64,000 nt of DNA from Anomaloglossus baeobatrachus (Eukaryota > Chordata > Amphibia > Anura > Aromobatidae): assembly GCF_048569485.1 (NCBI RefSeq), contig NC_134356.1:470125393-470189392 (forward strand), in the 5' to 3' direction. A program made the position numbers and the translations under genes. The notes under the pieces were generated by a model. It made no database searches, had not been told where the DNA came from, and was given only the letters and a program-made list of their open reading frames with translations. Of this stretch, positions 37,605-48,849 are shown piece by piece. The number at the start of each line of letters is the position of its first letter. Position 1 is the stretch's first letter.

Positions 37605-38299
37605 TGGGGAGCGGCACTTCGGGAGAAACCTGCAGCATCTGAGCGAAGGCCTGGCGGTGAGTGAGACATCCTCCAGCGCCCGGCTATACGCCTGCTCCTC
37701 TCCCGCTCCGAGGCTCCAAGTCTGGCCTGCTGTGATGGTCGGGCCCAGCTGCGGGCACCCGGCACCCAGGCGCCCCCCTCCATTGCCCCCCCCGTGTGGC
37801 TCAGCGGCCGCCGTCGCTGCTGAGTGTGGAGTCGCAGAGGGAATAGGGGCCAGTGCTGAGGGGAAGACGCCAGATAAAGTCCCCCTACACCGGGACTCTG
37901 CCAGGTGGAAGGTGAACGGACTCGGTCCGGGGGGACCCCCTCTCAAGGTACCCAGAGACATTGGGAGCCGTGGGGAGCTGTTCTGTGCCCCTTCACATTA
38001 TAGGGTGCTCGATTGGCCCGGGTTTGGGGCCTACACTGCATAGCAACCTGGCCAGTGGCAGGAAAACTTCCTCAAGATACAGCTCCATACAATATTACAA
38101 GCGCCGAGGCTGCAAGAGAGGCCCAGAGACGGAGATGATATAGAGAGGAGCCATACTGAAGTACCTCAAGCATAGAGACATTTTCTTCTGGCCTCCTTAC
38201 CCCTCTTAGAGGGAGTGTAATGTACTAAAGTCTGTGCTACCTGGAGGGAGTGGAGTGGCCTAACCCCTACCATCCACTCACTTAAGCATAAAACCACGT
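37605..38299 (+). promoter_or_regulatory. L1 5' untranslated region
   Basis: GC-rich, CpG-bearing leader of the L1, from the insertion border to the ORF1 start. In L1 elements this region carries the internal Pol II promoter; the role here is by position. Confidence 0.6.
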
Positions 38300-39385
38300 A
38301 TGTCTGACTTCAACATGGTCAAAATCGGCAACGCACGTGCCAGTTCTCTGCCCAGACCAGTTAAGTCCACTACCCAGGCTGATGTGGATAAGTTTCTCAA
38401 AAAACACCTACATGCAGCTGATGCTAAAACAGACAGCCCCCAAAGCAGGTCCACTAATGATATGCAAGATATGGATGACGATGACAGTGACACTGAAGGT
38501 GCTGAAAATAGCAAGAGTCTCCCCATTTCAAGATCCTTTATAAAACGGATCCTCAAAAATGCGCTGGAACCGGTGGCAAGGGAGTTGTCAGATATCAAAC
38601 AAGAAATCGGCCAAATTGGACACAGAGTGGAAACCCTGGAAGCGGCCCAAGCAACAATAACCTCCACTTCCAACACTGTCATCTCCTGCCTTCGCCAACA
38701 GGAGGACCATATCAATCAAATCCATGCCATTCTGGAAGACCATGAAAACAGAGAAAGGCGAAACAATCTCAGAATAAAGGGACTTCCAGAATCGGTAGCA
38801 AATGAAGCTTTGATACCGACCCTACAGGGCATTTTCTCTGACCTGGTGGACTCTGACCCTGCTCTGACAATGGAACTGATACGAGCTCACAGATCTCTGA
38901 GACCCCGACCCAGACAAGGGGAACCACCAAGGGATGTCATATGCCGCTTCCTGGATTACAGAATTAAGGAACTTATTCTCAAAAGAGCCAGAGAAGCGGA
39001 GTCTATAAGCCATGAAGGCTCAAAAATTTTGATTTTCCAGGACCTTGCTTCCACCACTCTGACCAAACGGAGATTGCTACAACCCTTCACAACAGTGTTA
39101 CGCCAACGCCAGTTTCCGTACCGCTGGTTATATCCATTTGGCATTGCTATATCTGCTAATGGAAAACACTACCAAGCCAAAACTTCTGCGGAGATAAAGC
39201 GGATTTGTGAAGACTTGGGGATCACGCTGGAGAAATACCCAGAGCTGGAAATACATCGATCGGCTTCTACACTACAGATGCTTCCGGACCCGGCACCATG
39301 GCATAGTCTCACCCCAAAGACCCACAGATCCAGACGCAAAGCGGCGAAGAAACTCCAAATGAACTTTGAGGGCGAGCCCCCCTGA
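38300..39385 (+). CDS. L1 ORF1 protein, RNA-binding chaperone
   Basis: An open frame of 361 residues. An acidic, Ser-rich N-terminus (about 40-75) is followed by a predicted coiled coil (about 85-150), an RRM-like start RERRNNLRIKGLPE (151-164) and a C-terminal domain with ICRFLDYRIKELILKRARE (214-232). This order is that of L1 ORF1p, which trimerises and coats the element's RNA. There are no internal stops. It lies 695 bp from the element start and 277 bp before ORF2. The C-terminus is Lys/Arg-rich. Confidence is high for the family; whether this copy is expressed cannot be judged. Confidence 0.92.
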   Translation: MSDFNMVKIGNARASSLPRPVKSTTQADVDKFLKKHLHAADAKTDSPQSRSTNDMQDMDDDDSDTEGAENSKSLPISRSFIKRILKNALEPVARELSDIKQEIGQIGHRVETLEAAQATITSTSNTVISCLRQQEDHINQIHAILEDHENRERRNNLRIKGLPESVANEALIPTLQGIFSDLVDSDPALTMELIRAHRSLRPRPRQGEPPRDVICRFLDYRIKELILKRAREAESISHEGSKILIFQDLASTTLTKRRLLQPFTTVLRQRQFPYRWLYPFGIAISANGKHYQAKTSAEIKRICEDLGITLEKYPELEIHRSASTLQMLPDPAPWHSLTPKTHRSRRKAAKKLQMNFEGEPP

Positions 39386-39662
39386 AGGGGCCTTTGAATG
39401 GGGCTGTTGTTGCTCACAACTGATAATGCTGGTTACAACATGAAGTTATTACAGGGGTTTTGCACCTATTGCTCCCTCTTGATGCACACTTTTACTTCTT
39501 TGAATTGCAAATAGTTGAAAATGTTGATACTAATACCCTGTCCTCTTTTGAACCTCTCTCTACCCCTTGCTCTTTCTTTCTCTTCCTCTCCTCTTTTGGT
39601 CATAGGTCCGGTCCATTCATCCCGGTGGAAAAAGAACAGATTGTCCTCCTGCCTATACTACC

Positions 39663-42600
39663 ATGGCATTACATCATAAGGTATTTACGGCGATAAGCCT
39701 CAATGCACATGGGTTAAATTCCCCCATACAGAGGTCACAGACTCTACATAGCCTAAAAAAAAAACACGCAGACATGATATTTTTCCAAGAAACGCATTTC
39801 CGCGAAGGCAAAATCCCAAGTTTTAACAAAGCATACTACAACACCTGGTTCCATGCCCCATCCCCACGTAAAGGTTCTAGAGGGGTCTCCATAGCCCTGG
39901 CTAAAGATATACCCTTCCTAGCTCAAGATGTCGCTATCGACCCAGAGGGTCGGTTCATTTTCGTCAAGGGTATTCTAGCCGGTTCTATGGTAACTCTAGG
40001 GAATGTGTATGCCCCAAACGTCAAACAGATTCGTTGGTTGATGTCCACACTCAAAAAATTTCGCATTTTTTCAGAAGGTACTCCAATATTGTGCGGTGAT
40101 TTTAATGTGGCTTTGGAACCTAAACTGGACTCCACTGCAAAAAAAGTCACCTCTCTTTAAGGGACCTATCTCGGATTAAATGCTCTCTCATTGCCCTTTC
40201 TTTGATAGATGTATGGCGTTATCAACACCCCACAACTAAAGATTTTACATTCTTCTCTAATCCTCATAAATCATACCACAGACTAGACTACATTTTTCTA
40301 CCCCGACATATACTACCTAATGTCAAGGACTCAGAGATACAATCATCCCCTTACTCCGATCATGCTTATGTCTCAGTCAGCTTCTCACTCCTGAGGCCGT
40401 ACTGGCTTCATCGTACGTGGAGATTGAATGAATCAATTCTCTCCTCGGAAGAAAATAAGAAACGCATATCCGATTGTCTCCGTAATTATTTTGCAGAGAA
40501 CAAGACTCAGGATATGGCGGCCCCAATGTTGTGGGAAGCACATAAGACGGTCATTAGGGGAGAGTTGATCTCCATTTCCTCATATCTCAACAAGAAGAGG
40601 AAATCGTTCTTGCAGAATCTGTACACTGAGATTGCCTCGCTGGAGGCCCAGCATAAAAAGTCCCTCTCCCAACAGACGTTAGAACAACTGACGGCGAAAC
40701 GTGTGGAACTTAGGGATATGCTCAATAAACAGTCGGCTAAATTTTATCTCGGTTGGAGGAATCGTATGTTCCTTCATGGGGATAAAGCCTCTAAACTTAT
40801 GATGTCCCTGATAAAAAAAAGACAGGCCCGCACTTTTATACATACTATTAAAACTCCACAGGGTCATCGTACGCAAGACTATTCCCAAATCTCGGACGAA
40901 TTCCTTCGTTTTTATAAAAATTTATATCAAATTCGGCCAGAGGAGTCGACTACAAAAAGGGACAGGAGGAAATGTGGTATACAAAACTACCTGGCTAAGT
41001 TAAACCTCCCGAAACTTTCTAAAATGCAGCAGGCGTCCTTAGGAAAACCGTTTTCTCGAGCACAGGTTCAGTCCATCCTATCCAGGAGCCCCGTGGGGAA
41101 GGCTCCAGGTCCAGATGGCCTTCCCATTATCTATTATAAAAAATGTTTTGACATTCTGGGGGAACATCTCTTAGCATCATGCAACGCTTTACTACACGGC
41201 GACCCCATTCCCAAGCAAGCACTGGAGGCACATATCACATTAATACACAAAGATGGGAAAGATCCGGAGTGTTGTGGAAACTATAGGCCCATCTCACTCC
41301 TGAATGTGGACTTAAAGATTTATGCTAGCTTAATTGCTAACCGAGTGGCGGATGTACTTCCAGATCTCATTTCCCCTGAGCAAACGGGGTTTATCAGGGG
41401 TAGAGAGGGGAAGGATAACGCGCTAAGAGTAATAAACTTAATGCAACACGCCAGGACCCATAAGCTGCCTCTGGTGCTGCTGGGAACGGACGCGGAGAAA
41501 GCGTTTGATAGGGTGGACTGGACCTTTTTGCAGGGGACACTAGAGGCCTTCAACTTCCTCCCAGATATCCTGCGCGCAATTCTGCAGATGTACACATTTC
41601 CCACGGCCATTATTTAAGATAAATAATACTCTCACCGACCCACTCGACATTAAAAATGGCACAAGGCAGGGATGCCCCTTATCCCCCTTACTCTTTGTCA
41701 TGGCCATGGAGTCACTGCTAACTTCCATCCAGCAGGATCGAGAGATTGAGGGGTTCAGCCTGCAGGGTGTTCACCACAAGTCTGCCGCCTTTGCTGACGA
41801 CTTGTTGGTGGTAATGTCCAGGCCGGAAAGGGGCTTCCCTGCCTTCATGAAAGTACTGGAGGAATACGGCCACTGGTCTAACTTCAAAATTAACCTATCC
41901 AAATCAGAAGCATTAAGCATTAATATCGCCAGTAAAGTTATAAAGTCTCTCCAAAACGCGTTTCCTTTTCGGTGGCCAACTAGCCACATAACATACCTAG
42001 GCATTAAATTAGGGAAAACCTTCAAGTCCTTGTTTGACCTCAACTACAAACCCCTTCTTCCTAATCTTACCGCACACTTAGCCTCGTGGAAAGCTCCCTT
42101 CCTTTCGTGGATGGGCCGGAAAAACTTAATTAAAAGCATTATACTCCCAAAGTTTATCTACCTCTTTCAAATGTTACCCATACCAATCCCCACAGCTTTT
42201 CTTTCTCAATGCAACTCTTTAATCTCCAATTACGTCTGGAATAAACATAAACCAAGAATCAATTTTCAAACATTGAACCTGCCAAAGGACAAAGGGGGCA
42301 TGGGTTTACATAATGTATCCTTATATTACCAAGCCGCAGTCCTCTCCAGAACAGTAGACTGGATCAGACGCCCACCGAGTAAATTGTGGATATCATTAGA
42401 AGAATACTTAGCCCCCGCTCCGCTGCGAGCTATGTTACTCTCCCCTACTAATCAGAAAGATAAAAGAACCATTACGAATGAACTAACGAGAACCCTTATG
42501 CATAAATGGAGGGAAAATAGAGAGCTATTGGCCCCACCTCTTTCCCCTCTAACCCAAGTTGCAGACATACTAGACGCTGATGTCAACCAACCTGCGTCCA

Positions 42601-43493
42601 CGAAGGCCACATTCCTGACCAATGTGAAGGTTCCGTTGGCTGATCTTTTGGTGGATGGCTCTTTGATATCTAAACAGGAGATGGGTATGAATCCTCTCCT
42701 CGCAAGGCTCACATTTCTCCATCACACGAAATTAAAACATGTGATACACCCACTATTACCCCACGCCCATCTCGACAGACCTTTAACCACGTTTGAATCT
42801 TTCTGCATGCAAACCCGGGCTCCCAGGAAAGTTCTTTCTAATCTGTACCATACGCTGCTTAACAAAAGACTGGTGGTGAAGAGAGCGTATATACTAAGAT
42901 GGGAAAGGGACCTGAAAACCACATTCACCGATCTTCAGACGAGCCAAATTTATAATGCTTCACACGGCCCGTCGTGTTGTGTGAGAGTTCAAGAGAATTC
43001 TTTCAAAGTGATTGCGAGATGGTACATTGTCCCTACCTCGTCTAGTACGTGGAGCTCTTCCACCTCGGACCAATGCTGGTGATGCGAGAGGGACAAGGGT
43101 ACATATTTACATGTGTGGTGGGAATGTCCGATTATCCAGACCTTCTGGCGGACAGCATCACAATTAATATATGACTTCACAGGCAAAAAAGGGGTCTTGG
43201 ATCCTAGACAAATGCTTTTGAACTTCCCAATGTGGCCTAAAGACAAAGTCACCTCGAATCTAGCGTCATTTGTAGGCTCAGCATGTAAACTTCTCATTGC
43301 CCAAATGTGGCGCACAACGAAAATCCCCACCCTTACGCAGCTCTTGCTGAAGTTAGATCAATTATACCATGTCGAAGAACTTTCAGCCCTTTCACGTCAG
43401 AATGCACTCTCTTTCCACCAGATTTGGAAGGCTTGGCAGGCCTATAAGTCAAAGCCCCAATTTTCAGTAGTTACTTCACAAACGGCAACATAG
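39663..43493 (+). pseudogene. L1 ORF2: endonuclease and reverse transcriptase, three lesions
   Basis: An N-terminal apurinic-type endonuclease (ISLNAHGLNSP, FFQETHF, CGDFNVAL, DYIFLPRHI, SDHAYVSV) is followed by reverse transcriptase (KAPGPDGLPIIYYK, NYRPISLLNVDLKI, DAEKAFDRVDW, QGCPLSPLLF, AAFADDLLVV) and a C-terminal Cys-His region near 43072-43128. It is about 1,276 codons, a usual L1 ORF2 length. Lesions: a one-base slip in the A-run near 40139-40145, a one-base change of frame near 41614-41617, and a TGA at 43080-43082 within the C-terminal Cys cluster. Both catalytic domains keep their key residues, so the copy has only recently lost activity. Confidence 0.92.
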
Positions 43494-44612
43494 GGACATG
43501 TGAGTCACCCTACCCCCCCCCCCCAATGAGATGACGGACAGAAGTCAGACTATACCAACCACGAGATGAGTGGATCCAAGACCAACATTCTCCCTTATCT
43601 CCTTTCTTTCCTATCTCTTCCCCTTCTTTTTCGTCTCTTGAACCTATTACCTCTAATCCCTTAATTGAATTCCATGCGATATAACTTCGTTCTTCTAGAT
43701 CCTTGTTTCCCCCCTTATACCGAATTCTTATGGTATTTACTGTTAAAAATTATTTCATGTTAATCCAGAATCCAGGCTAATCAATCTGGAGCGGTCTTTC
43801 CCAAAAGCCGGAAGGCTAAGTTTATTATCTGGATGAGCTCAGATAGTACACAAGTAATCTGAGTTAAAAAAAATGAGATGGGAAGATTAAAATATAGTTG
43901 CAATAATATTGATTAAGACTGTGATTTCTGTTGAATTTGTATTTTTATTTCTTGCTTCAATAAACAAAACATTAAAACAAACAAAGAAGTTTAAAACCCA
44001 TGACACTGTAGCTAATCTCCCTGAATGTGGACGACGGAGAAAAATTGATGAACAGTTGCCAGGATGGTGGATAAGCAGCCCCAATCAAATTCCCCAAAAA
44101 TTCAAGCTGTCCTGCAGTGTCACGGTGCAACAGTGTCAGTGTGAATTAAATGAAACACTATGGTAGAAGACCGAGGAGGACGCCACTGCTCACAAATAGA
44201 CATAAAAAAAGCTAGACTACAGTTTGCCAAAATGTACGTACGTCAAAATCTGTCTGGGAAAGCGTTTTGTGGACAAAATATGACACAGATAGTGCTCAGC
44301 AACCAAATATTCAGTTGAGGGTGCAAACAATTTTATTCAGCCCCTTTACTGGAGGTTTGTGTGAAATTTTGCCCGATTTGCCTTTTTTTCCAGTTTTTAT
44401 TGCATTGTTCCAATACACACAAAGGAAATAAACGTGTATAATAAAACATGTGTAATTGCAATAATTTAATAATTTTCTGGGGGAAATACTTCTTTTTCTT
44501 GAATAATTTCAACGGTGCCACCCTTGTCATAGCATTTTACAGAAAGCTTATGCAGATGTTGTCAGGATTTGGTCATTCTGTCTTCACTCCCCTTATTCCT
44601 TCTATGTAACAG

Positions 44613-44704
44613 ATGTATGTTCTACTTGGGATGGAATACATGAGCTGCGGGGACTTCTTTGATTTCTTATACATGAAGGGGCGGCTTGACATCCCCAGTG
44701 CAAG
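44613..44704 (+). CDS. Kinase exon 2: hinge region
   Basis: Encodes MYVLLGMEYMSCGDFF and MKGRLDIPSA. Acceptor tgtaacag, donor gtaaaa. Separated from the first exon by 8.86 kb filled with mobile elements. Confidence 0.85.
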
Positions 44705-44706
44705 GT

Positions 44707-45320
44707 AAAATATTATAAAAAGGCTAAGCTGCATTATTAGTAAATTACATTGGACTGGTTACAGCATTAGTTGAACATACATTTTCATCAGAATTAACCA
44801 TTATAATAATTGTAAACTATACATGGGGCTTTCCCACTAATATAATGTGTCACCTTATCACCTGTCCATAAGACTGAAAATTATTACAATGTCTAAAGCT
44901 GGTAAATCCAATGAGTATGTCCTCCACATTATCATGCCCATGGTGATGAGGAGATGTATGGAACAGTTATCAAGCATGTATGTTGTACCTCCATACAAGC
45001 CTAAGGGAGATGGTGAAACCGCACACGACTGTTTCCATATGTCCCACCATAATTATCGTGATTGGTACTTCCCACTATAATAATCGTGAGTGGTAGTGGA
45101 CATGATCAATTGCAGACATGCTGGTGAGGAGAAATGGGAATGGAAATCTCAATGCAGTTGATGGATATGGAACCCAGCAATCTGACAATTATCACCTGTA
45201 AATGTGTGATTTAAAGCGTTTTTGCTATGTCTATAAGCTGAGTACTATTTCTACTACTAGTTTAAAAGCATCCCATCATCTCTACCACATGTTACATTCA
45301 GCAATTTTCTCTCGTGTCAG
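44707..45320 (+). other. Kinase intron, no feature
   Basis: AT-rich intron sequence between kinase exons 2 and 3, with no repeat recognised. Confidence 0.6.
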
Positions 45321-45383
45321 ATTCTATGCCGCTGAGCTCGTGTGTGGCATCCAGTTTCTCCATTCTAAGGGCATCATACACAG
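45321..45383 (+). CDS. Kinase exon 3: helix E to catalytic loop
   Basis: Encodes [20 protein letters not shown], ending in the HR of the catalytic HRD. Acceptor cgtgtcag, donor gtaata; both borders split an Arg codon. Confidence 0.88.
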
Positions 45384-45589
45384 GTAATAACTCTTCATGT
45401 AATATCTGTACAGGTGTCTATACTAAAAATATGTTACAAGGTCAGCCCCGCTCCCTAAAGCATTACAGCTAGTGCTTTGTTAAAGTTCCTTTTACTTACT
45501 AAATTATCACAATCGAGCAGAATATTTTAAGATATCTTATTATATAATGAACAGCGACTTTTTATCCCTTGTTTCTTCTTATATTTTAG

Positions 45590-45728
45590 AGACCTCAAGC
45601 CCGACAACATCCTGGTGGCAGAAACGGGCCATATTAAGATCACGGATTTTGGTCTCGCTCTTGAGAACATGTTTGGAGACCGCACTGCCACTGAACTTGC
45701 TGGAACCGATGACTATATGGCTCCTGAG
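45590..45728 (+). CDS. Kinase exon 4: catalytic loop, DFG and APE
   Basis: Encodes [22 protein letters not shown] and [12 protein letters not shown]. The magnesium-binding DFG and catalytic Asp are intact. Acceptor atattttag, donor gtgagc. Confidence 0.9.
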
Positions 45729-45889
45729 GTGAGCAGAAGACTTCTCTACTACTGTATGGCTGGTGTATTTATGATTCTACTGCAGGCCAAAGTTTCCTCT
45801 TATTTTTCTGAGTGCTCCGACCATTACTTTAACAAATAACATGCAGATGGTTGTGACCTTTTTAGTAACTGTTCTCTCCTTTATGGCAG

Positions 45890-46033
45890 ATGCTGGCTGG
45901 GAAGAAGTATGGCGCCGGAGTGGACTGGTATTCGTTTGGTGTCATCTTAAACGAAATGATTACCAGTAAGTGTAAGTACAATCATGCACTATTTGATGAA
46001 ACACACTCCAGCGTGAAAAACATCATTAAAAAG
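45890..46033 (+). CDS. Kinase exon 5: substrate-binding lobe
   Basis: Encodes MLAGKKYGAGVDWYSFGVIL and the helix up to KNIIKK (48 codons). Acceptor atggcag, donor gtcagt. Confidence 0.88.
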
Positions 46034-46152
46034 GTCAGTAAGTTATTCGTATAAGATGTAATGCCACATTTTATAGGTCCTGGAAAAACATTTCAGGATT
46101 TATTGGCAGCCTTGTTTAGATCCTAAATCTTACACATATTGCTCTTTTTTAG

Positions 46153-46278
46153 CTTCTCCGTAAAGATCCTGCCAGGCGCTTAGGAGTCAAGAGAAACATC
46201 AGAGGTCATCGTTTTTTCCAGCAAGTTGACTGGGTCTCTGTGGAAGCCCTTCGGATGCCCCCACCACACATTCCTGTA
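46153..46278 (+). CDS. Kinase exon 6: end of kinase domain
   Basis: Encodes LLRKDPARRLGV and GHRFFQQVDWVSVEALR, the conserved C-lobe end and start of the AGC tail. Acceptor ttttttag, donor gtaagt. Confidence 0.88.
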
Positions 46279-46377
46279 GTAAGTAAATGGAAAGAACTTC
46301 TACCTAGTTCTGGATAAATGTTTTTAAAGCATGTAATATAATAATATACATAATTATTTTTTGCTGTTTTCTTCTAG

Positions 46378-46503
46378 CCAACTAGACCTCATTGTCAACC
46401 TGAAACATTCAGGCTGGACGAAGTGGAAGCAGAAGATGCCAGAAAGTCATCAATACCCCCAAACAAACAGGCCGCTTTTAGAGGGTTTTCATTTGTCACC
46501 TAG
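46378..46503 (+). CDS. Kinase exon 7: AGC C-tail and stop
   Basis: Encodes 41 residues ending AFRGFSFVT, then TAG at 46501-46503. The hydrophobic motif is PKC-like. Confidence 0.88.
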   Translation, partial: PTRPHCQPETFRLDEVEAEDARKSSIPPNKQAAFRGFSFVT

Positions 46504-46892
46504 AAAACCCCTAATACACCAGCTCAATTGTTATCAGAGCAAGATGTCCTCCTGAACTCCTGTAAGAAGATCTACAGAAGAACATGAAGACCTTCTGGAC
46601 CCATTATGAAGATCGAAGAATGGATCTTTGGGATTGGCAATGGCTGTAGATCCTTGGCACAGAGATTTCTCCTGCATCCATCCTTGACCTTGAGAAATAT
46701 CCCGGCTGGGAAGAAGACTGTCGATGGACCTGCAAAGATGGAGGAAACAGCAGACACACTGTTGGTAAGTAGAAGTGCAAAACCACCTGCACTTCACCAC
46801 AGTCATAGGCATTTGAAACCGGTTACCACTTTTCCTGTAGCTCACAATAGCAACAGATCATGGTGCTGTTTTGGGCTAAGAGGAAATAACTT
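46504..46892 (+). other. Probable 3' flank or untranslated region of the kinase gene
   Basis: Follows the kinase stop. It contains a splice-donor-like ttg|gtaagt near 46764, which may be chance. No polyadenylation signal was identified with confidence. Confidence 0.4.
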
Positions 46893-47150
46893 TTGTTGGC
46901 TGGCTATTTAGGGCCGGATTTTTTCTGTTAAATGTCTATGACCATTTTTATATATACCGGTAATTTATATTCCTCATGTTTATGACACTACTGTCATGAG
47001 CTATAGGGAATAAGGTGTGAGTTGGCCGGCTATTAAGGGGTGGAGGAGGCCGGATTTTTTTTTTTAATGCCTATTTTATTTTACCTGTAACTGGTTCTCA
47101 TATTCATGACAGAACTGTTATGACCAATGAGAAAGAAGATGTGAGCTGGC
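46893..47150. repeat. Tandem duplication of a ~125-bp unit
   Basis: Two diverged direct copies, about 46893-47012 and 47018-47147, share gttggc[tc]ggctatt, gccggatttttt, tgtctatgacc/tgttatgacc-type blocks and aaggtgtga/aagatgtga ends. Confidence 0.65.
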
Positions 47151-47179
47151 CATTTAGTATGGCATACATATGCTTTTAT

Positions 47180-47748
47180 TAAAAATCTACACAAAAGCAT
47201 TGTCTTGCTCCTTTAAAACAAGTTAAAAAACACTTTTGGCATATCTATTAGTCTAATATGTCTGTCTATGAACTGTTGAAAATTTCACGCTTTGTATATT
47301 GCCATTCATTTTTTTGGATAGGTGGTTCATTTTCATCAGCATTCTGCTAGCACTAAATGTGCAGGAACATCCTTGTCCCTCACTTCCTAGCATGCATTGC
47401 ATCTGCACCTGCAATAGTCCACCTATTCCCCTCTCTTTTATACACCTTAAACAGTTTCACAGATAGGAAAGCAGGAGCAGAGAAAAAAAGACCCACCCCA
47501 CTTCTTGTAATATGTCTTGCTATCGCTGCTCCTAGATTTGGGTTAAACCAGACAACAGGCAATGAACAAGTTAGAGAGAAGGCAGACACCTAGTTCCATG
47601 CACTTTGAAGGGATTCTTCAGGGGTAAGAAATAAGTTTTAAAGTGGCTATCGGGGACTTTAATTTTTTTCGACTATGGGGCCAAGAACTTAGCAGAGACG
47701 CCTGCAGGAGTTCCTGCTGGTGCTTCCTGTGACATCACATCAACAGAG
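47180..47748. other. No gene seen
   Basis: Ordinary non-coding DNA; a short plus-strand frame at 47357-47593 has no recognisable domain. Confidence 0.5.
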
Positions 47749-47751
47749 TAA

Positions 47752-48341
47752 AGGCCGCTTTACATGCTGCGACATCGCTAGCAATTGCTAGAGATGTCGA
47801 GCGCGATAGCACCCGCTCCCGTCGTTGTAACGATATATGTTATCGCTGCCGTAGCGAACATTATCACGATGGCAGCATTACACGCACATACCTGCTCTGC
47901 AATGTCGCTGTGACCAGCAAACCGCCTCCTTTCTGAGGGGGCGGTTCGTTCAGCGTCACAGCAACGTCACAGCAGCGTCACTGAACTGCCGCCCAATAGA
48001 AAAGGAGGGGAGGAGATAAGCGGCCGGAACATCCCGCCCACCTCCTTCCTTCCTCCTTTTTTGGTGGACGCAGGTAAGGAGAGGTTTGTCGTTCGAGCGG
48101 CGTCACACACAGCGATGTGAGCTGCCACAGGAACGACAAACAAAATTGTTACTGCCACAGCAACGATAATTGGGAAGAGGGGGCATGTCACCGATAAGCG
48201 ATTTAGAACGTTTTTGCGACGATTCCAAATCGCTCATAGGTGTCACACACAACGACATCGCTAAAGCGGCCGGATATGCGTCACAAATTCCATGACCCCA
48301 ACGACATCACTTTAGCGATTTCGTAGCATGTAAAGCCACCT
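47752..48341. mobile_element. PIF/Harbinger-type MITE, 590 bp
   Basis: The ends aggccgctttacatgctgcg and inverted aggtggctttacatgctacg are flanked by TAA (47749-47751 and 48342-48344). Internal palindromic words include aaccgcctcctttctgaggg, also present in the copy at 36286-36855. Confidence 0.8.
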
Positions 48342-48344
48342 TAA

Positions 48345-48690
48345 GTCTTTATCTTCTTCTCTTCTCTGTCCTGGGTGGCACTGCGATGTCATTGACTCTT
48401 AGCTCCCTGCTACCTAACTGTGGTCAGCCAGCTGTCAATCAGCATGACATCAGCAGTAACATCTCATTGATAGAGCAGAGCAGAAGTGGAAAAGCTGCTC
48501 TGTTGACATAAGGTCAAATGAAGCTGGAGAATTGATGCGTGAACCGGGACACATTGTCACAGAGCAGAACAAGCAACTAGTTAGCAACTACCTTCTGGTT
48601 AAGTTCTTAGCCTCATGGTCAAACAACCTCAAAGCCCTAAGTAACCCCTTTGGAAAAACACTTTGTTTTTTATCTGTCATTCTCCCATTT
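48345..48690. other. No feature seen
   Basis: Non-coding sequence without recognisable repeat structure. Confidence 0.5.
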
Positions 48691-48843
48691 AATGCAGCAC
48701 TTTTCACCAATTCCAGCATTATCCTGTCACATGTCCTGAGGAAGAGGGCTGAATCCCTTGAAATGCGTAGACTTGTTCTTATTTAATAAAAGACATGGAT
48801 TAACCCTATCTGCCTCCTGGAATTGGTGAAAAGCGCGGCATTA
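48691..48843. repeat. Long stem-loop
   Basis: aatgcagcacttttcaccaa (48691) is answered in inverted form by ttggtgaaaagcgcggcatt ending at 48843, giving a ~26-bp stem and ~100-bp loop. The loop carries cctgaggaagagggctgaat and aaatgcgtagac, words that recur in many amphibian repeats. Confidence 0.7.
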
Positions 48844-48849
48844 AACCCG

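Larger units (their letters stand above)
37605..43983 (+). mobile_element. Nearly intact L1-type LINE, 6.4 kb
   Basis: Flanked by a perfect 16-bp target duplication aagaagtttaaaaccc (37589-37604 and 43984-43999). It has a 695-bp GC-rich 5' region, ORF1 (38300-39385), ORF2 (39663-43493) and a 3' end with aataaacaaaacattaaaac. Full length plus a perfect duplication indicates a fairly recent insertion. Only ORF2 is damaged, by two one-base shifts and one stop. Confidence 0.95.
37061..44540 (+). mobile_element. Tc1-like transposon split by an L1
   Basis: The inverted ends at about 37061-37260 and 44330-44540 are ~200 bp each (shared tttcctttgtgtgtattgga). The N-terminal transposase frame (MEKRKRRELSKDLRSKIVEK, from 37454) runs to IIKKFKT at 37604 and continues as KKFKTHDTVANLPECGRRRK after 43984, so the L1 landed inside the gene. 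The rest of the transposase after the early region is largely deleted. The copy is old and dead. Confidence 0.9.
35489..46503 (+). pseudogene. PKC-like (AGC) serine/threonine kinase, probably a pseudogene
   Basis: Seven exons (35489-35755, 44613-44704, 45321-45383, 45590-45728, 45890-46033, 46153-46278, 46378-46503) join in frame to 318 residues covering a whole kinase domain and AGC C-tail. Conserved parts are the ATP-binding Lys in YAVKIIRK (residue 47), HRD at 140-142 with DLKPDN, DFG at 160-162, the APE block at 185-187 and the C-terminal hydrophobic motif FRGFSFV (311-317), which point to the PKC branch. It would phosphorylate Ser/Thr in cytosolic signalling. All twelve visible splice sites are GT or AG. 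Defects: an in-frame TAG at codon 60 and a glycine loop reading GRIGFEKV instead of GxGxFGxV. No N-terminal exon or promoter is seen. It may be a young pseudogene or carry a single sequence error. Confidence 0.85.

Noticed and set aside
37657-38043. Pro-rich 128-codon frame
   Set aside because: Lies wholly in the GC-rich L1 5' region; no domain and a shadow on the other strand.
46606-46911. Possible extra exon after the kinase stop
   Set aside because: Open for about 100 codons but downstream of a proper C-terminal motif and stop; no acceptor and no known extension of the family.
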